Assembly (NCBI GenBank): GCA_934089255.1
Contig: CAKOJI010000010.1
Span: 1 to 37,406 of the forward strand
Source of the DNA: an uncultured Bacilli bacterium
GTDB lineage: Bacteria; Bacillota_I; Bacilli_A; RF39; UBA660
Length of the DNA stretch: 37,406 bases
Direction of reading: 5' to 3'
Shown here in pieces: positions 1 through 8,249 of the stretch. The notes under the pieces are model-generated. The model did not search any database. It was not told the DNA's origin and was given only the letters and a program-made list of their open reading frames with translations. Made by a program: the position numbers and the translations under genes. Position 1 is the first letter of the stretch. Every line of letters begins with the position of its first letter.

Positions 1-129
1 TGAAATAGATTTAGCATTTGTATTACCATTTATCCTAGTTAAAAAATATCCATAAGTTAAACCTACAAGTATTAGTAACACTATAAATATACCAGTTACA
101 CTTATTATAATCTTCTGTTTTCTATTCAT
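1..129 (-). CDS. Partial SipW-type signal surface protein (5' end only)
   Basis: The first 43 codons of a gene that runs off the left edge of the window. The product begins with a short basic stretch (MNRKQK), then one hydrophobic segment (about residues 7-24) ending in LTYGYFLTRINGNTNAKS. This closely matches the N terminus of the 10048-10983 product (ITYAYFVSKVKGNTNDKS), so the two are paralogues with a SipW/TasA-like export signal. The ATG at 129-127 has the purine-rich AGGTTGG upstream. Function is not known; an exported or cell-surface protein is inferred from the signal and the paralogue. Confidence 0.75.
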   Translation of the reverse strand, partial: MNRKQKIIISVTGIFIVLLILVGLTYGYFLTRINGNTNAKSIS

Positions 130-160
130 TATTACCAACCTATCTTTCTACTAAATGATA

Positions 161-197
161 ACAAAATAAAGTACTATTTTCAAGTACTTTATTTTGT
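161..197. terminator. Intrinsic terminator after the greA-like gene
   Basis: A perfect 15-bp stem (161-175 with 183-197) and a 7-base loop. The stop codon of the greA-like gene (191-189) lies inside the 5' arm as read on the minus strand. T-rich tracts lie on both sides. Confidence 0.7.
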
Positions 198-677
198 TTT
201 ATTTTTAATTTTTGAATTAATAGTTACTAATACTTCTTCACCATTTACTTTAAAAGAACTAGTAGTACCAACAGTTTTTTTATAAATAGATTTTCCTAAA
301 GGACTATTAATAGATACTATATCTAATTCATCTATTTTACCATTTGCTATTAAAGTTAATTCTAAATCTTCTCTTTCTAAATCACTATAAGTTAAAGTTA
401 AACTTACTTTATCATTTACATCAACTATCTCTTCATTACCAGTAGTTTTAATTATTTCAATATAATTTAAATCATCTATCAATTTATACATTCTATTTAA
501 TATACCTTTTTGTGTAGTTCTTAAATAAGTAACTGATTGTACATAATCTTCCATTCTTAAATCTCTTAACTTATTAATTTCTTCATCAATTTTTTTTGAA
601 TTATTTCTTAAATTTTTAATAGCTTCTGTGTGTGCAATATATCCTTCTTCATCTAAATATATTTTCTTTTCTTCCAT
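189..677 (-). CDS. greA: Divergent GreA-family transcription factor
   Basis: A 162-aa protein of normal GreA length. The N-terminal half (about residues 1-75) is a charged helical hairpin as in Gre factors. The C-terminal FKBP-like half carries the typical SPLGKSIYKKTVG signature near residues 125-137. GreA rescues backtracked RNA polymerase by placing a coiled-coil tip in the secondary channel. The tip normally has a D-L-S-E-N-A-E-Y motif whose acidic residues hold a catalytic magnesium; here the aligned segment reads R-M-E-D-Y-V-Q-S-V-T-Y, so the second acidic residue is missing. Cleavage activity may be weak or lost, or the protein may act as a Gfh/anti-Gre type regulator. The start has a strong AAGGAGA site upstream. 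Confidence 0.8.
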   Translation of the reverse strand: MEEKKIYLDEEGYIAHTEAIKNLRNNSKKIDEEINKLRDLRMEDYVQSVTYLRTTQKGILNRMYKLIDDLNYIEIIKTTGNEEIVDVNDKVSLTLTYSDLEREDLELTLIANGKIDELDIVSINSPLGKSIYKKTVGTTSSFKVNGEEVLVTINSKIKNKTK

Positions 678-734
678 AAATATTCTCCTTTTTTGTGTGT
701 TTTTATATAATATAACAAAAACAAATAAAATGCA

Positions 735-758
735 AGAAAAAAAAGAGCATTAAGCTCT
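735..758 (-). terminator. Intrinsic terminator of efp, stop codon in the loop
   Basis: Minus-strand hairpin AGAGC / GCTCT (758-754 with 748-744) followed by a run of eight T. The efp stop codon (752-750) forms most of the loop. Confidence 0.75.
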
Positions 759-1310
759 AGAAACGTATTTTCCATCTATAGTAGAAACTATTATATGTTC
801 TCCTTGTTTGATAAATAAAGGGACTCTTAAAACATAACCAGTTTCTATAGTAGCATCTTTAGTAGCATTATTTGTAGTATTACCTTTAGTAGCTTCTGTA
901 GTTTCTGTTATTTCATACTCAACTTTTTCTGGTAATACTATACCAATAATTTCACCTTCATAAGTTTGAATTTCTATATCCATTCCTTCTTTTAAGAATT
1001 TAATTTGATCTCTTAATTTTTCTTCTGGAATTTCAACTTGTTCATATGTTTCATTATTCATAAATACATATGAATCTCCTTGACTATATAAATAATTCAT
1101 CTTATTTTTTTCAACTCTTGCTCTTTCAATTTTAATATTTGTATTATATGTATCTTCTACTAAAGCACCAGTTCTTAAATTTCTTAACTTCATTTTCATA
1201 AATGCTGAACCTTTACCAGGTTTAACATGTTGAAATTCTTCTATTAAACACAATTTACCATCTATGATAATTGTCATTCCGTTTTTAATATCATTTATAT
1301 TAATATTCAT
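750..1310 (-). CDS. efp: Elongation factor P
   Basis: A 186-aa protein that aligns along its length with EF-P: N-terminal KOW-like domain with HVKPGKGSAF, a central OB domain (about residues 66-125) and a C-terminal OB domain ending in DGKYVSRA. EF-P binds between the P and E sites of the ribosome and relieves stalling at consecutive prolines. The exposed lysine of the PGKG loop is K33, the position modified in other bacteria. A threonine/asparagine-rich insert sits near residues 137-155, just before the last OB domain; this linker is longer than usual. The gene is co-oriented with rpmG upstream and greA downstream but has its own terminator. Confidence 0.95.
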   Translation of the reverse strand: MNININDIKNGMTIIIDGKLCLIEEFQHVKPGKGSAFMKMKLRNLRTGALVEDTYNTNIKIERARVEKNKMNYLYSQGDSYVFMNNETYEQVEIPEEKLRDQIKFLKEGMDIEIQTYEGEIIGIVLPEKVEYEITETTEATKGNTTNNATKDATIETGYVLRVPLFIKQGEHIIVSTIDGKYVSRA

Positions 1311-1340
1311 AATGTACTCCTTTCTTAAAGAATTTATTTA

Positions 1341-1508
1341 TTATTTCTTTTCTTTAAATGTTTGTTGACCTTTACATTTTGGACAATATTTTTTTATTTC
1401 CATTTTGTCTGGTGTATTTTTCTTATTCTTTTCAGTAGGTCTAATTATAAATCCACATTCAGTACATTTTAATTCTATATTAGCTCTGTTATCTGATTTT
1501 TTAGCCAT
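1341..1508 (-). CDS. rpmG: 50S ribosomal protein L33
   Basis: A short 55-aa gene. The product starts MAKKSDNRANIELKCTECG and has two CxxC pairs (CTEC and CPKC) that form a zinc ribbon, so it is the zinc-binding (C+) form of L33. The length matches the family (about 49-55 aa). The ATG at 1508-1506 is preceded by a good GGAGG at about 7 bases. It lies between a PBP gene and efp, all on the minus strand; rpmG beside a class B PBP is a known Firmicutes arrangement. Confidence 0.95.
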   Translation of the reverse strand: MAKKSDNRANIELKCTECGFIIRPTEKNKKNTPDKMEIKKYCPKCKGQQTFKEKK

Positions 1509-1557
1509 TATTTTGCCTCCTCACTTACAAACTATAAGTATTATAGCAGATATAATA

Positions 1558-3498
1558 TTAATTATCAAATAAAATCTTACTAATATTTTTAGATAAATAC
1601 ATATTTATAGGATAAGTTCTAGTATATTCATTTTCTTTATAATCAATATTAGGACTAACTATTATTAAACTATATAACGGATTATCACTAGGCATATAAG
1701 AAACAAACGTCCTAGTAGTAGCAAAAGTATCTGCTTTACCATCTAAATCACTATCTAATATAGATTCACTAGTACCCGTTTTACTACTAGCATTATATTT
1801 TTTATCTATATAATAACTTCCTGTACCATATAAAGAAACATTTCTTAAACCTTCTTTTATTCTATTTTTATATTTTTCATCTAAATCTATAGTATTTAAA
1901 ACATTACCTTCATTCTTAAGTATTACTTTTCCTTCAGAACTAACAATTTCTTTCATTAAAGATAAAGCTATTCTACTTCCATTATTTGCAACAGTATTAA
2001 TATATTGTGTAAGTTCTATAGGAGTATAAGTATCATATTGTCCAATACTTAAATTCAATAATAAATCATCACTAATAGTTTCTCCTATAATACCTATATT
2101 TTCATTATCTAAATCTATTCCTGTTTTAACACCTAATCCATAACTTGCTAAAGTATCTCTATATATTTTAAAAGCATAATCTAAATTATTTAAACTCATA
2201 TTATATCTATATTTTTCTCCAGTTAATCCAATAGCAATTAAAAATTGATAATAATTACTTGATTCTTGTAATGCTCTTAAATCATTAACTCTACCTAAAC
2301 TTTTCCAACTACATTTTTGAGTTTTATTTTTTAACTTAATACAAGAATCAGTAACCGTAGTACCTATATCTATAATATTATATTTATAACCCACTGATAT
2401 AGTAGATGCTTTAACCACACTACCAACAGTATAACTTTTATTAATATTACCAACTTCATTATTATAAAAATTACCATTATTAAAACTTTTACCAACCATA
2501 CTTATTATAGCACCACTATATGGATCACTAACTACTATATAAGAACCATTATAATATCTAGAACTTTTATATTCTTTTGCTTTCAATATTTCACTTTCTA
2601 ATAATTTTTCTATTTTATCTTGTATATTAATATCAATATTAAGTACTAAGTCATTACCTATCTTTTCATCTTTTATTTTAGTAATAGTATTATCTGGATT
2701 AATTTTATATTCTGCTTTTTCTCCTTTTAAATATTTTTCATAATATTTTTCTAAATAACTTACTCCAACTATATCATCCATTTGATATCCATTACTTTTA
2801 TAATAATTTACATTTTCTTTAGGAATAGAACCAACATTACCTATAATTTCAGATAATATATTATAATTATTAATTCTTTTAAAACTTAATTCTGTTCTTA
2901 CACCAACTAATCCTAATTCAATTACTTTACTATATTCTTCATCTGTTAAATCTTTTTTTATTACTTTATCTTGATAATCATAACCAGTAGTCATAATACT
3001 ATATATTTTAGATGCTTTTTTAAAATTATCACTTAAACTATTTATAATATTACTATCTATTAAATCTAATTTATAATCTAGTAACTTTTTATAACTAATC
3101 TTTCTTTCTTCGTATTTTTTTATAATTTTTTTATCTAACATATTATTTATTTTATCTTTATTATTTATATAATAAAAATATTTTATTTCATTATCACTAC
3201 CACTATTTATATCTATTACTTCACTAAGTATATTAGCAACTGATATTTCATCACTAACACTTACACCTTTTAATCTATTATATATAATTGTTTTTATACC
3301 AATATTATCTACTATTATATTACCATTCCTATCTAGTATTCTTCCTCTAGGAGCACTACTACCATATATTATTTTATTATTTTTAGTTTCTAATATTTTA
3401 TTATAATAATTTTTTTTATAAAACATTAAATAAGATAATCTAATTATACATACAATATAAAGTAATACTAAACTAATTAAAAGAATTTTTTTCTTCAT
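1558..3498 (-). CDS. Class B penicillin-binding protein (transpeptidase)
   Basis: Peptidoglycan DD-transpeptidase of 646 aa: one N-terminal membrane anchor (about residues 4-25), a dimerisation/pedestal region starting at APRGRILDRNG, and a transpeptidase domain. The three active-site motifs are present: S360-V-V-K363, S413-S-N415 and K573-T-G-T. It cross-links wall peptides outside the membrane, so this organism makes peptidoglycan. An upstream in-frame TTG would add four residues, but the GGTGG just before the ATG at 3498-3496 is the likely ribosome binding site, so I chose the ATG. It is closest in architecture to PBP2/PBP3 (PbpA-like) proteins next to rpmG in Firmicutes; elongation or division role cannot be decided here. 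Confidence 0.92.
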   Translation of the reverse strand: MKKKILLISLVLLYIVCIIRLSYLMFYKKNYYNKILETKNNKIIYGSSAPRGRILDRNGNIIVDNIGIKTIIYNRLKGVSVSDEISVANILSEVIDINSGSDNEIKYFYYINNKDKINNMLDKKIIKKYEERKISYKKLLDYKLDLIDSNIINSLSDNFKKASKIYSIMTTGYDYQDKVIKKDLTDEEYSKVIELGLVGVRTELSFKRINNYNILSEIIGNVGSIPKENVNYYKSNGYQMDDIVGVSYLEKYYEKYLKGEKAEYKINPDNTITKIKDEKIGNDLVLNIDINIQDKIEKLLESEILKAKEYKSSRYYNGSYIVVSDPYSGAIISMVGKSFNNGNFYNNEVGNINKSYTVGSVVKASTISVGYKYNIIDIGTTVTDSCIKLKNKTQKCSWKSLGRVNDLRALQESSNYYQFLIAIGLTGEKYRYNMSLNNLDYAFKIYRDTLASYGLGVKTGIDLDNENIGIIGETISDDLLLNLSIGQYDTYTPIELTQYINTVANNGSRIALSLMKEIVSSEGKVILKNEGNVLNTIDLDEKYKNRIKEGLRNVSLYGTGSYYIDKKYNASSKTGTSESILDSDLDGKADTFATTRTFVSYMPSDNPLYSLIIVSPNIDYKENEYTRTYPINMYLSKNISKILFDN

Positions 3499-3535
3499 AT
3501 TATCCACCAATATTATTATGTCTATTTAAAATAAA

Positions 3536-3555
3536 AATACTCCTTATAGAGTATT
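3536..3555 (-). terminator. Intrinsic terminator after the 96-aa gene
   Basis: Minus-strand stem AATACTC / GAGTATT (3555-3549 with 3542-3536), 6-base loop, followed by a T-rich tract. The first bases of the stem are the stop codon (3556-3554). It separates this gene from the downstream PBP gene. Confidence 0.65.
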
Positions 3556-3844
3556 ATTTTTTTAAATTTTTTATTTTTAATTCACAAATATTACCAATAA
3601 ATAATTTACCAACAAAAGGTTGTTTTATATATCCATCTTTTTCTAATAACATATTATTATCTTTATTGTTTTTAATAAATTCTTTAATGTTTAAACCAAA
3701 TTGTAGTTTACTTATATCATCTACTAATACATATATATTATTACTTATTTTAAATACAACTTCATCACTCTTAGCAAGTACGTAATCATATTCATCACCA
3801 GATACGTTAGTTATTAAATATATATCACCAATATATTTTTTCAT
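3554..3844 (-). CDS. Hypothetical protein, 96 aa
   Basis: I do not recognise this protein. It is a small, probably cytoplasmic beta-rich protein: an N-terminal half of alternating hydrophobic and acidic residues (IYLITNVSGDEYDYVLAKSD), then a helix near residues 50-62. It has no signal peptide or membrane segment. The start has AGGAGG upstream at good spacing. It lies 55 bases upstream of the PBP gene with a terminator between them, and is divergent from the 82-aa gene at 3939. Confidence 0.7.
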   Translation of the reverse strand: MKKYIGDIYLITNVSGDEYDYVLAKSDEVVFKISNNIYVLVDDISKLQFGLNIKEFIKNNKDNNMLLEKDGYIKQPFVGKLFIGNICELKIKNLKK

Positions 3845-3938
3845 ATTTCCTCCTAGGCATTTATTATCTAATATATTATATTATTTGTCAAATGGAATTA
3901 ATATTACTTACTTAGCATATTATATTATTGGTGATTAT

Positions 3939-4187
3939 ATGTTAAATTTAGTAGAACCATATATTAATAAATTATCTAGAGAAGATATAAATTCTTTTGC
4001 TCTAAAAAATAATATTAGATTAAATAGTAATGAACTTGAATTTATTTTTAATTTTATAAAAACTAGATATAAAGAAATTTTAAGTAATCCTAATTCGTTT
4101 TCTCTAACTAAGTATAAAAATAATTTTTCAAACGAAAACTTTGTTAAAATAAATGGTCTAGTTAATAGATATAAAATGTTATTATAA
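3939..4187 (+). CDS. Small helical protein, DUF2624 (YqfT)-like
   Basis: An 82-aa helical protein. The longest open frame starts at a TTG at 3885, but the ATG at 3939 has GGTGAT directly upstream, the same pattern as at 32399 and 32779, so I place the start there. The segment LSREDINSFALKNNIRLNSNELEFI followed by a helix resembles in length and pattern the DUF2624 proteins of Bacilli (YqfT), whose function is unknown; this is pattern memory only. The 3' end shares a terminator hairpin with the convergent ORF6N gene. Confidence 0.6.
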   Translation: MLNLVEPYINKLSREDINSFALKNNIRLNSNELEFIFNFIKTRYKEILSNPNSFSLTKYKNNFSNENFVKINGLVNRYKMLL

Positions 4188-4207
4188 ACTATTCTTTAGA
4201 ATAGTTT
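4186..4207. terminator. Shared bidirectional terminator between convergent genes
   Basis: A 9-bp perfect stem (4186-4194 with 4199-4207) and a TTTA loop. It contains the last bases of the plus-strand stop (4185-4187) and the whole stop of the minus-strand gene (4191-4189). The two genes are one base apart, so this hairpin must serve both. Confidence 0.7.
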
Positions 4208-5424
4208 ATTTCTTTTAAAATCTCAGTTGTTATATTTTTATTTTCTATTTTATTAATTGCAAAACATTTTTTTCCTAAGTCTTTAAAACTAGATCCTGAG
4301 TGATATAATAAAATTCCATCAATTATTATAAATCTATCGTGAAAAGAATCACTTTTTATAACGGTTACATTACTATATTGTTTATTATATTTTTTTATTA
4401 ATTCTTCACTAGTATTTTTTGTTATTATTTTTATATTACATTTAATATCTTTTAATATATCAAATAATTCTATACCAGCATAATTATCTATTATGATAAT
4501 TTCTTTTTTTGCTTCACTTAAAATATGAATTAATAATGAGTAAGCATCATATATTTGTCCTTCAAAAAATAAGTGTTCCTTTTTTACTTCTAATTTATTA
4601 AATGTTTCTTCTAATTTTTGAATTCTATTTTCGTGGTTATCTATTATGGAGTTTGAATTTATTAATGTATTTGAAATATATTTTCTCATCATTACAAAAG
4701 CATCCATTATTTTTACACTTATTTCATCTGCTACTTTAGTTCTTAATACAGTTGCAAGCATTGCGACTCCTTGTTCTGTAAATACGTATGGTAAATACTT
4801 AACATTTAATCCTTGCTTTTGTTTATTTTTATTCAAGGTTTCAGATTGAAACCTTGAAATAGATAAAATTTCATTTTCATTTAGCTGAAACATAAACCTT
4901 TCTGGAAACTTATTAGCGTGTCTTTTAACTGCCAAATTAATAGTTTTTGTACCATTTGTACACTCATAAATTTTTGCTAAATCGCTATCTAACATTACTA
5001 ATTGTCCTCTTATTTCATAGATCATATTTTGCACTGAAATAACGGTATTTACTGATATTCTAGCGTTTTCGTCAGAAAAAATTAATTCGTTTTTATTTTC
5101 TAACTTTTCTATTATTTCATTAATAATTTTTATAGCACTTTCTTTTCTTAATATTTTTGATAGCACTTTAATTCCATCTTTTGAAAATGCAAATGGAATT
5201 TTTCTCAAACCAATTTTATCTTCTTTGGAAGTCACAATTTGTGACTTCAAGATGTTAAATTCTTCTTTACTAATTTGAAAATAATCAGTCTTTTTAAATT
5301 TATCAATATTTCTTTTTACTAGTTGATTTAATGTTTTTGTTTCATAATCTATTAAGCTTGCCAGATCTCGAACAATAATTACTTTACTCCCACGTATTTC
5401 ATATATTTTATTTTCTACGTTCAT
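4189..5424 (-). CDS. Tandem ORF6N-domain protein with C-terminal PLD-like domain
   Basis: A 411-aa three-part protein. Residues about 5-105 form a first ORF6N-like domain (IYEIRGSKVIIVRDLASLI, IPFAFSKDGIKVL). Residues about 130-245 form a second, closer to consensus (IYEIRGQLVMLDSDLAKIY, LPYVFTEQGVAML). After a coiled coil (about 255-280) comes a domain with HDRFIIIDG and YHSGSSFKDLG, which matches the single HxD motif of phospholipase D-like nuclease folds. ORF6N domains come from phage antirepressor-type proteins; the C-terminal domain could act on nucleic acid or be an inactive module (a full PLD site needs two HKD motifs, usually by dimerisation). Two perfect palindromes lie inside the gene at matching places in the two ORF6N domains. 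It stands alone among housekeeping genes and is probably phage-derived. Confidence 0.85.
   Translation of the reverse strand: MNVENKIYEIRGSKVIIVRDLASLIDYETKTLNQLVKRNIDKFKKTDYFQISKEEFNILKSQIVTSKEDKIGLRKIPFAFSKDGIKVLSKILRKESAIKIINEIIEKLENKNELIFSDENARISVNTVISVQNMIYEIRGQLVMLDSDLAKIYECTNGTKTINLAVKRHANKFPERFMFQLNENEILSISRFQSETLNKNKQKQGLNVKYLPYVFTEQGVAMLATVLRTKVADEISVKIMDAFVMMRKYISNTLINSNSIIDNHENRIQKLEETFNKLEVKKEHLFFEGQIYDAYSLLIHILSEAKKEIIIIDNYAGIELFDILKDIKCNIKIITKNTSEELIKKYNKQYSNVTVIKSDSFHDRFIIIDGILLYHSGSSFKDLGKKCFAINKIENKNITTEILKEINYSKE
4832..4858. repeat. Intragenic palindrome, second ORF6N domain
   Basis: A perfect inverted repeat with 12-bp arms (4832-4843 and 4847-4858) and a 3-base spacer, within the codons for the SRFQSETLN region of the second ORF6N domain. 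Confidence 0.85.
5228..5248. repeat. Intragenic palindrome, first ORF6N domain
   Basis: A perfect inverted repeat with 10-bp arms (5228-5237 and 5239-5248) and a single central base, within the codons for the KSQIVTS region of the first ORF6N domain. This is the equivalent domain position to the 4832-4858 palindrome, although the two palindromes do not share sequence. Confidence 0.85.
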
Positions 5425-5531
5425 AAAATTACCTCCATTTTTTAATATTTGTTTATTTTAAAATATTTACTATCTATAGTTAATTATTATATCACATATA
5501 TAAATTAATTCTATAAAAAAATACAAATAAA

Positions 5532-5557
5532 AAATATAAGATTTTACTCTTATATTT
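5532..5557 (-). terminator. Intrinsic terminator of ftsK
   Basis: A 9-bp stem (5532-5540 with 5549-5557) and an 8-base loop, with T-rich sequence after it on the minus strand. The ftsK stop (5558-5556) overlaps the base of the stem. Confidence 0.65.
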
Positions 5558-7760
5558 ATTCTTCACTATCTAATTTAACTAATACTTCTCTAGGCTTAGA
5601 ACCATTTTGTGGTCCAATTATTCCGCGTTCTTCTAATAAATCAATTATTCTAGCAGCACGGTTATATCCAACTTTAAATCTTCTTTGTACAAGTGACGCA
5701 CTTATTTTACCAGTTTCAATAGCGAAATCAACAATTTCATTATATAGTGGATCATCATATTCCTCTTTTTCAAAACCTTCGCCTGCTGCCATATGATTAG
5801 GTGCAGCTTCAGTTAAAGTATTATCATATTGAGCAATCTGTTCTTTTGATACATAATCAATTAATCTTTGTGTTTCTTCATCACTTATAAAATTTCCTTG
5901 AATACGAAGTGGCGCATTCTCTCCCATTGGTAAATATAGCATATCACCTTTTCCTAATAATTTTTCTGCTCCACCCATATCTAAAATAGTTCTAGAATCA
6001 ATTTGACTTGCAACAGCAAATGAAATACGACTTGGTATATTTGCTTTAACAACACCTGTAATAACATCAGTTGATGGTCTTTGCGTTGCAACAATTAAGT
6101 GAATACCAGCTGCACGAGCCATTTGAGTTATTCTCATAATTGAATCTTCAACTTCTTTTGCAGCAACTAACATCAAATCAGCAAGTTCGTCTATTATTAC
6201 AACTATAAATGGCATTTTCTTTTCAATTTCAGCATTAGCACTTTTATTAGTTTTTTCTACCCATTCATTATATCCACTAATATTTTTTACATTCTTTTCA
6301 CTAAATAAATCATATCTATGTTCCATTTCTGCAACAATTTTTTGTAACGCAATACTTGCTTTTTTAGGATCACTTACAACTGGGCACATCAAATGTGGTA
6401 TTCCATTATAGTTAGATAATTCAACCTTTTTAGGATCTACCAATACAAGTTTACATTCATCTGGTCTCATACGAATTAAAATACTAGCTATAAAACTATT
6501 TATACAAACAGATTTACCACTACCAGTAGAACCTGCAACTAATAAATGTGGCATCTTTGTCATATCTGCACAACAATTTCTACCCATTATATCTTTACCT
6601 AACGAAAATAATATTTTTGCATTAGCCATATTGCTAGGTACATTAGATAATACTTCACGAATAGGAACACTACTAGTAACTTTATTAGGGATTTCAACTC
6701 CAACAGTACTTTTTCCTGGAATAGGTGCTTGAATACGTACATCTTTTGCTGCTAAAGCAAGTGCAATTTCTTTATTTATACTAGTAATTCTACTAACTTT
6801 TGTACCACTTGCAATTTCTACTTCAAATTGAGTTACTGTAGGTCCTTCGTGTATTTCAACAACTTTACCATGTATTTGAAAATCAGCAAGTACCTTTTCT
6901 AAAGCAACTTTTGTCTTATTTAAAAAGTCTGTTGTATTAGTTTGTTTCTTTTTCTTTATAGGATCCAATATATCTAAACTAGGCAATTTATAATTACTAT
7001 TAGAATTAGTTTCATTAGTATTTACAGTATTAACTGTTTCTAGTGTTACATTTTTACCAATATTATGTGCATCTTCATGACTAGTAATAATTACTCTATT
7101 ATCTGGTACTTCTTCTACAGTTTCATCAACATCTTCTTCTTCGTCATCATCTTCATCTCTAGAATTTTTTTCTTTTTTAGTTCTATTTTTAAACGCTTCT
7201 CTTTTTGCTTTTATTCCATCAATAACATCACCTATACTTATATTAAATAGTAAAATAACTCCAAAAAATATTAATACATAAAATATAATATAAGCTCCTC
7301 TAGTATCAAAAAGTTTATTTAAACTCCAACCACTAATAGCACCCACTATTCCACCACCAGCGTTAGATAAATTTGTAAAGTCAGGTCCTTTTATACTCAT
7401 TAATTTTTCTATAGTAATCTCCATATAATTAGTAAATTTAAGACTTTTTTCTACAAATTTCATATGTGATAAACCAAGTATAGAAATAGTTAATAAATAT
7501 ATTCCAATATATCTAGGACTATAAAACTTAGGACTTTCTCTTTTAAATATAAAATATACTCCTAAAAATATTAAATAAAGTATTAATACATTAGCATAAG
7601 TACCAACTAAAAATACCATAAATTGTTTTATAATACTTCCAACTGGCCCAAATACACCAATTCCTATAATACCAACTAATATTAATATTAAACCAACAAA
7701 TTCTATACTTATTTTATTTTTAGAACTATTAGTATTTTTTCTTTTTTTCTTCTTCGCCAT
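5556..7760 (-). CDS. ftsK: DNA translocase FtsK/SpoIIIE
   Basis: A 734-aa membrane-anchored DNA pump that clears chromosomal DNA from the division septum. The N-terminal region (about residues 20-180) has four or five membrane helices; an acidic linker follows (about 195-215, rich in D and E). The motor domain has a Walker A with K416 (GSTGSGKS) and a Walker B ending FIVVIIDELADLM. The C-terminal winged-helix gamma domain (about 665-730, VQRRFKVGYNRAARIIDLL) reads polar KOPS/SRS sites. Length is normal for SpoIIIE-type proteins. It stands alone with its own terminator. Confidence 0.96.
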   Translation of the reverse strand: MAKKKKRKNTNSSKNKISIEFVGLILILVGIIGIGVFGPVGSIIKQFMVFLVGTYANVLILYLIFLGVYFIFKRESPKFYSPRYIGIYLLTISILGLSHMKFVEKSLKFTNYMEITIEKLMSIKGPDFTNLSNAGGGIVGAISGWSLNKLFDTRGAYIIFYVLIFFGVILLFNISIGDVIDGIKAKREAFKNRTKKEKNSRDEDDDEEEDVDETVEEVPDNRVIITSHEDAHNIGKNVTLETVNTVNTNETNSNSNYKLPSLDILDPIKKKKQTNTTDFLNKTKVALEKVLADFQIHGKVVEIHEGPTVTQFEVEIASGTKVSRITSINKEIALALAAKDVRIQAPIPGKSTVGVEIPNKVTSSVPIREVLSNVPSNMANAKILFSLGKDIMGRNCCADMTKMPHLLVAGSTGSGKSVCINSFIASILIRMRPDECKLVLVDPKKVELSNYNGIPHLMCPVVSDPKKASIALQKIVAEMEHRYDLFSEKNVKNISGYNEWVEKTNKSANAEIEKKMPFIVVIIDELADLMLVAAKEVEDSIMRITQMARAAGIHLIVATQRPSTDVITGVVKANIPSRISFAVASQIDSRTILDMGGAEKLLGKGDMLYLPMGENAPLRIQGNFISDEETQRLIDYVSKEQIAQYDNTLTEAAPNHMAAGEGFEKEEYDDPLYNEIVDFAIETGKISASLVQRRFKVGYNRAARIIDLLEERGIIGPQNGSKPREVLVKLDSEE

Positions 7761-7814
7761 ATATCTTCACCATAATTAAATTATATAATACATACATTTT
7801 TAATACAAGAAAAA

Positions 7815-7830
7815 AGACAATTACTTGTCT
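7815..7830 (-). terminator. Intrinsic terminator of the 138-aa gene
   Basis: Minus-strand stem AGACAA / TTGTCT (7830-7825 with 7820-7815) followed by a T-run. The stop codon (7831-7829) overlaps the first bases of the stem. Confidence 0.7.
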
Positions 7831-8245
7831 AAATTTGTATATTATTTTTATCTATTTCTTCTAATTTTTTTAATATTTTACTAACTTTTTTATCTTTAAA
7901 AATATTTTCTCTAATACTATCTTTATAATAATCATATCCAAATAGAAAATATTTTAATACAATAGATAATTTTTTAAACAATACTTTATCATCATTAACT
8001 AATTCATTAGCATTTTTTAAAACATTATCTATTAAAGTATAATTCCCAACTATTAAACTAACTTCAACATTCATTAAATTAGAAACCTTATTGCTAACTT
8101 CAAACAATTTTTCATTATATATATTATCTAAATCAAACATAGAACTTAAAAAACCTAAATATATAGAATATATTTCTAATAATATTTCTTTATTATCTTT
8201 TAAATTACCTAATTCTTTTATTTTATTATTTACTACATTTTTCAT
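7829..8245 (-). CDS. Hypothetical helical protein, 138 aa
   Basis: I do not recognise this protein. It appears all-helical with heptad-like leucine/isoleucine spacing and no clear signal or membrane segment. The start lies 4 bases after the stop of the HEITH-motif gene, with AAGAAGTAGTG upstream, so the two are very likely translated from one mRNA with miaA as the first gene. Confidence 0.7.
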   Translation of the reverse strand: MKNVVNNKIKELGNLKDNKEILLEIYSIYLGFLSSMFDLDNIYNEKLFEVSNKVSNLMNVEVSLIVGNYTLIDNVLKNANELVNDDKVLFKKLSIVLKYFLFGYDYYKDSIRENIFKDKKVSKILKKLEEIDKNNIQI

Positions 8246-8249
8246 AACA

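Noticed and set aside
3885..3938. TTG start giving a 100-aa version of the DUF2624-like protein
   Set aside because: There is no ribosome binding site before the TTG; GGTGAT stands before the ATG at 3939.
7065..7250. Plus-strand open frame inside ftsK
   Set aside because: It is the complement of the acidic linker of FtsK, rich in Phe and Ile by composition, with no start signal.
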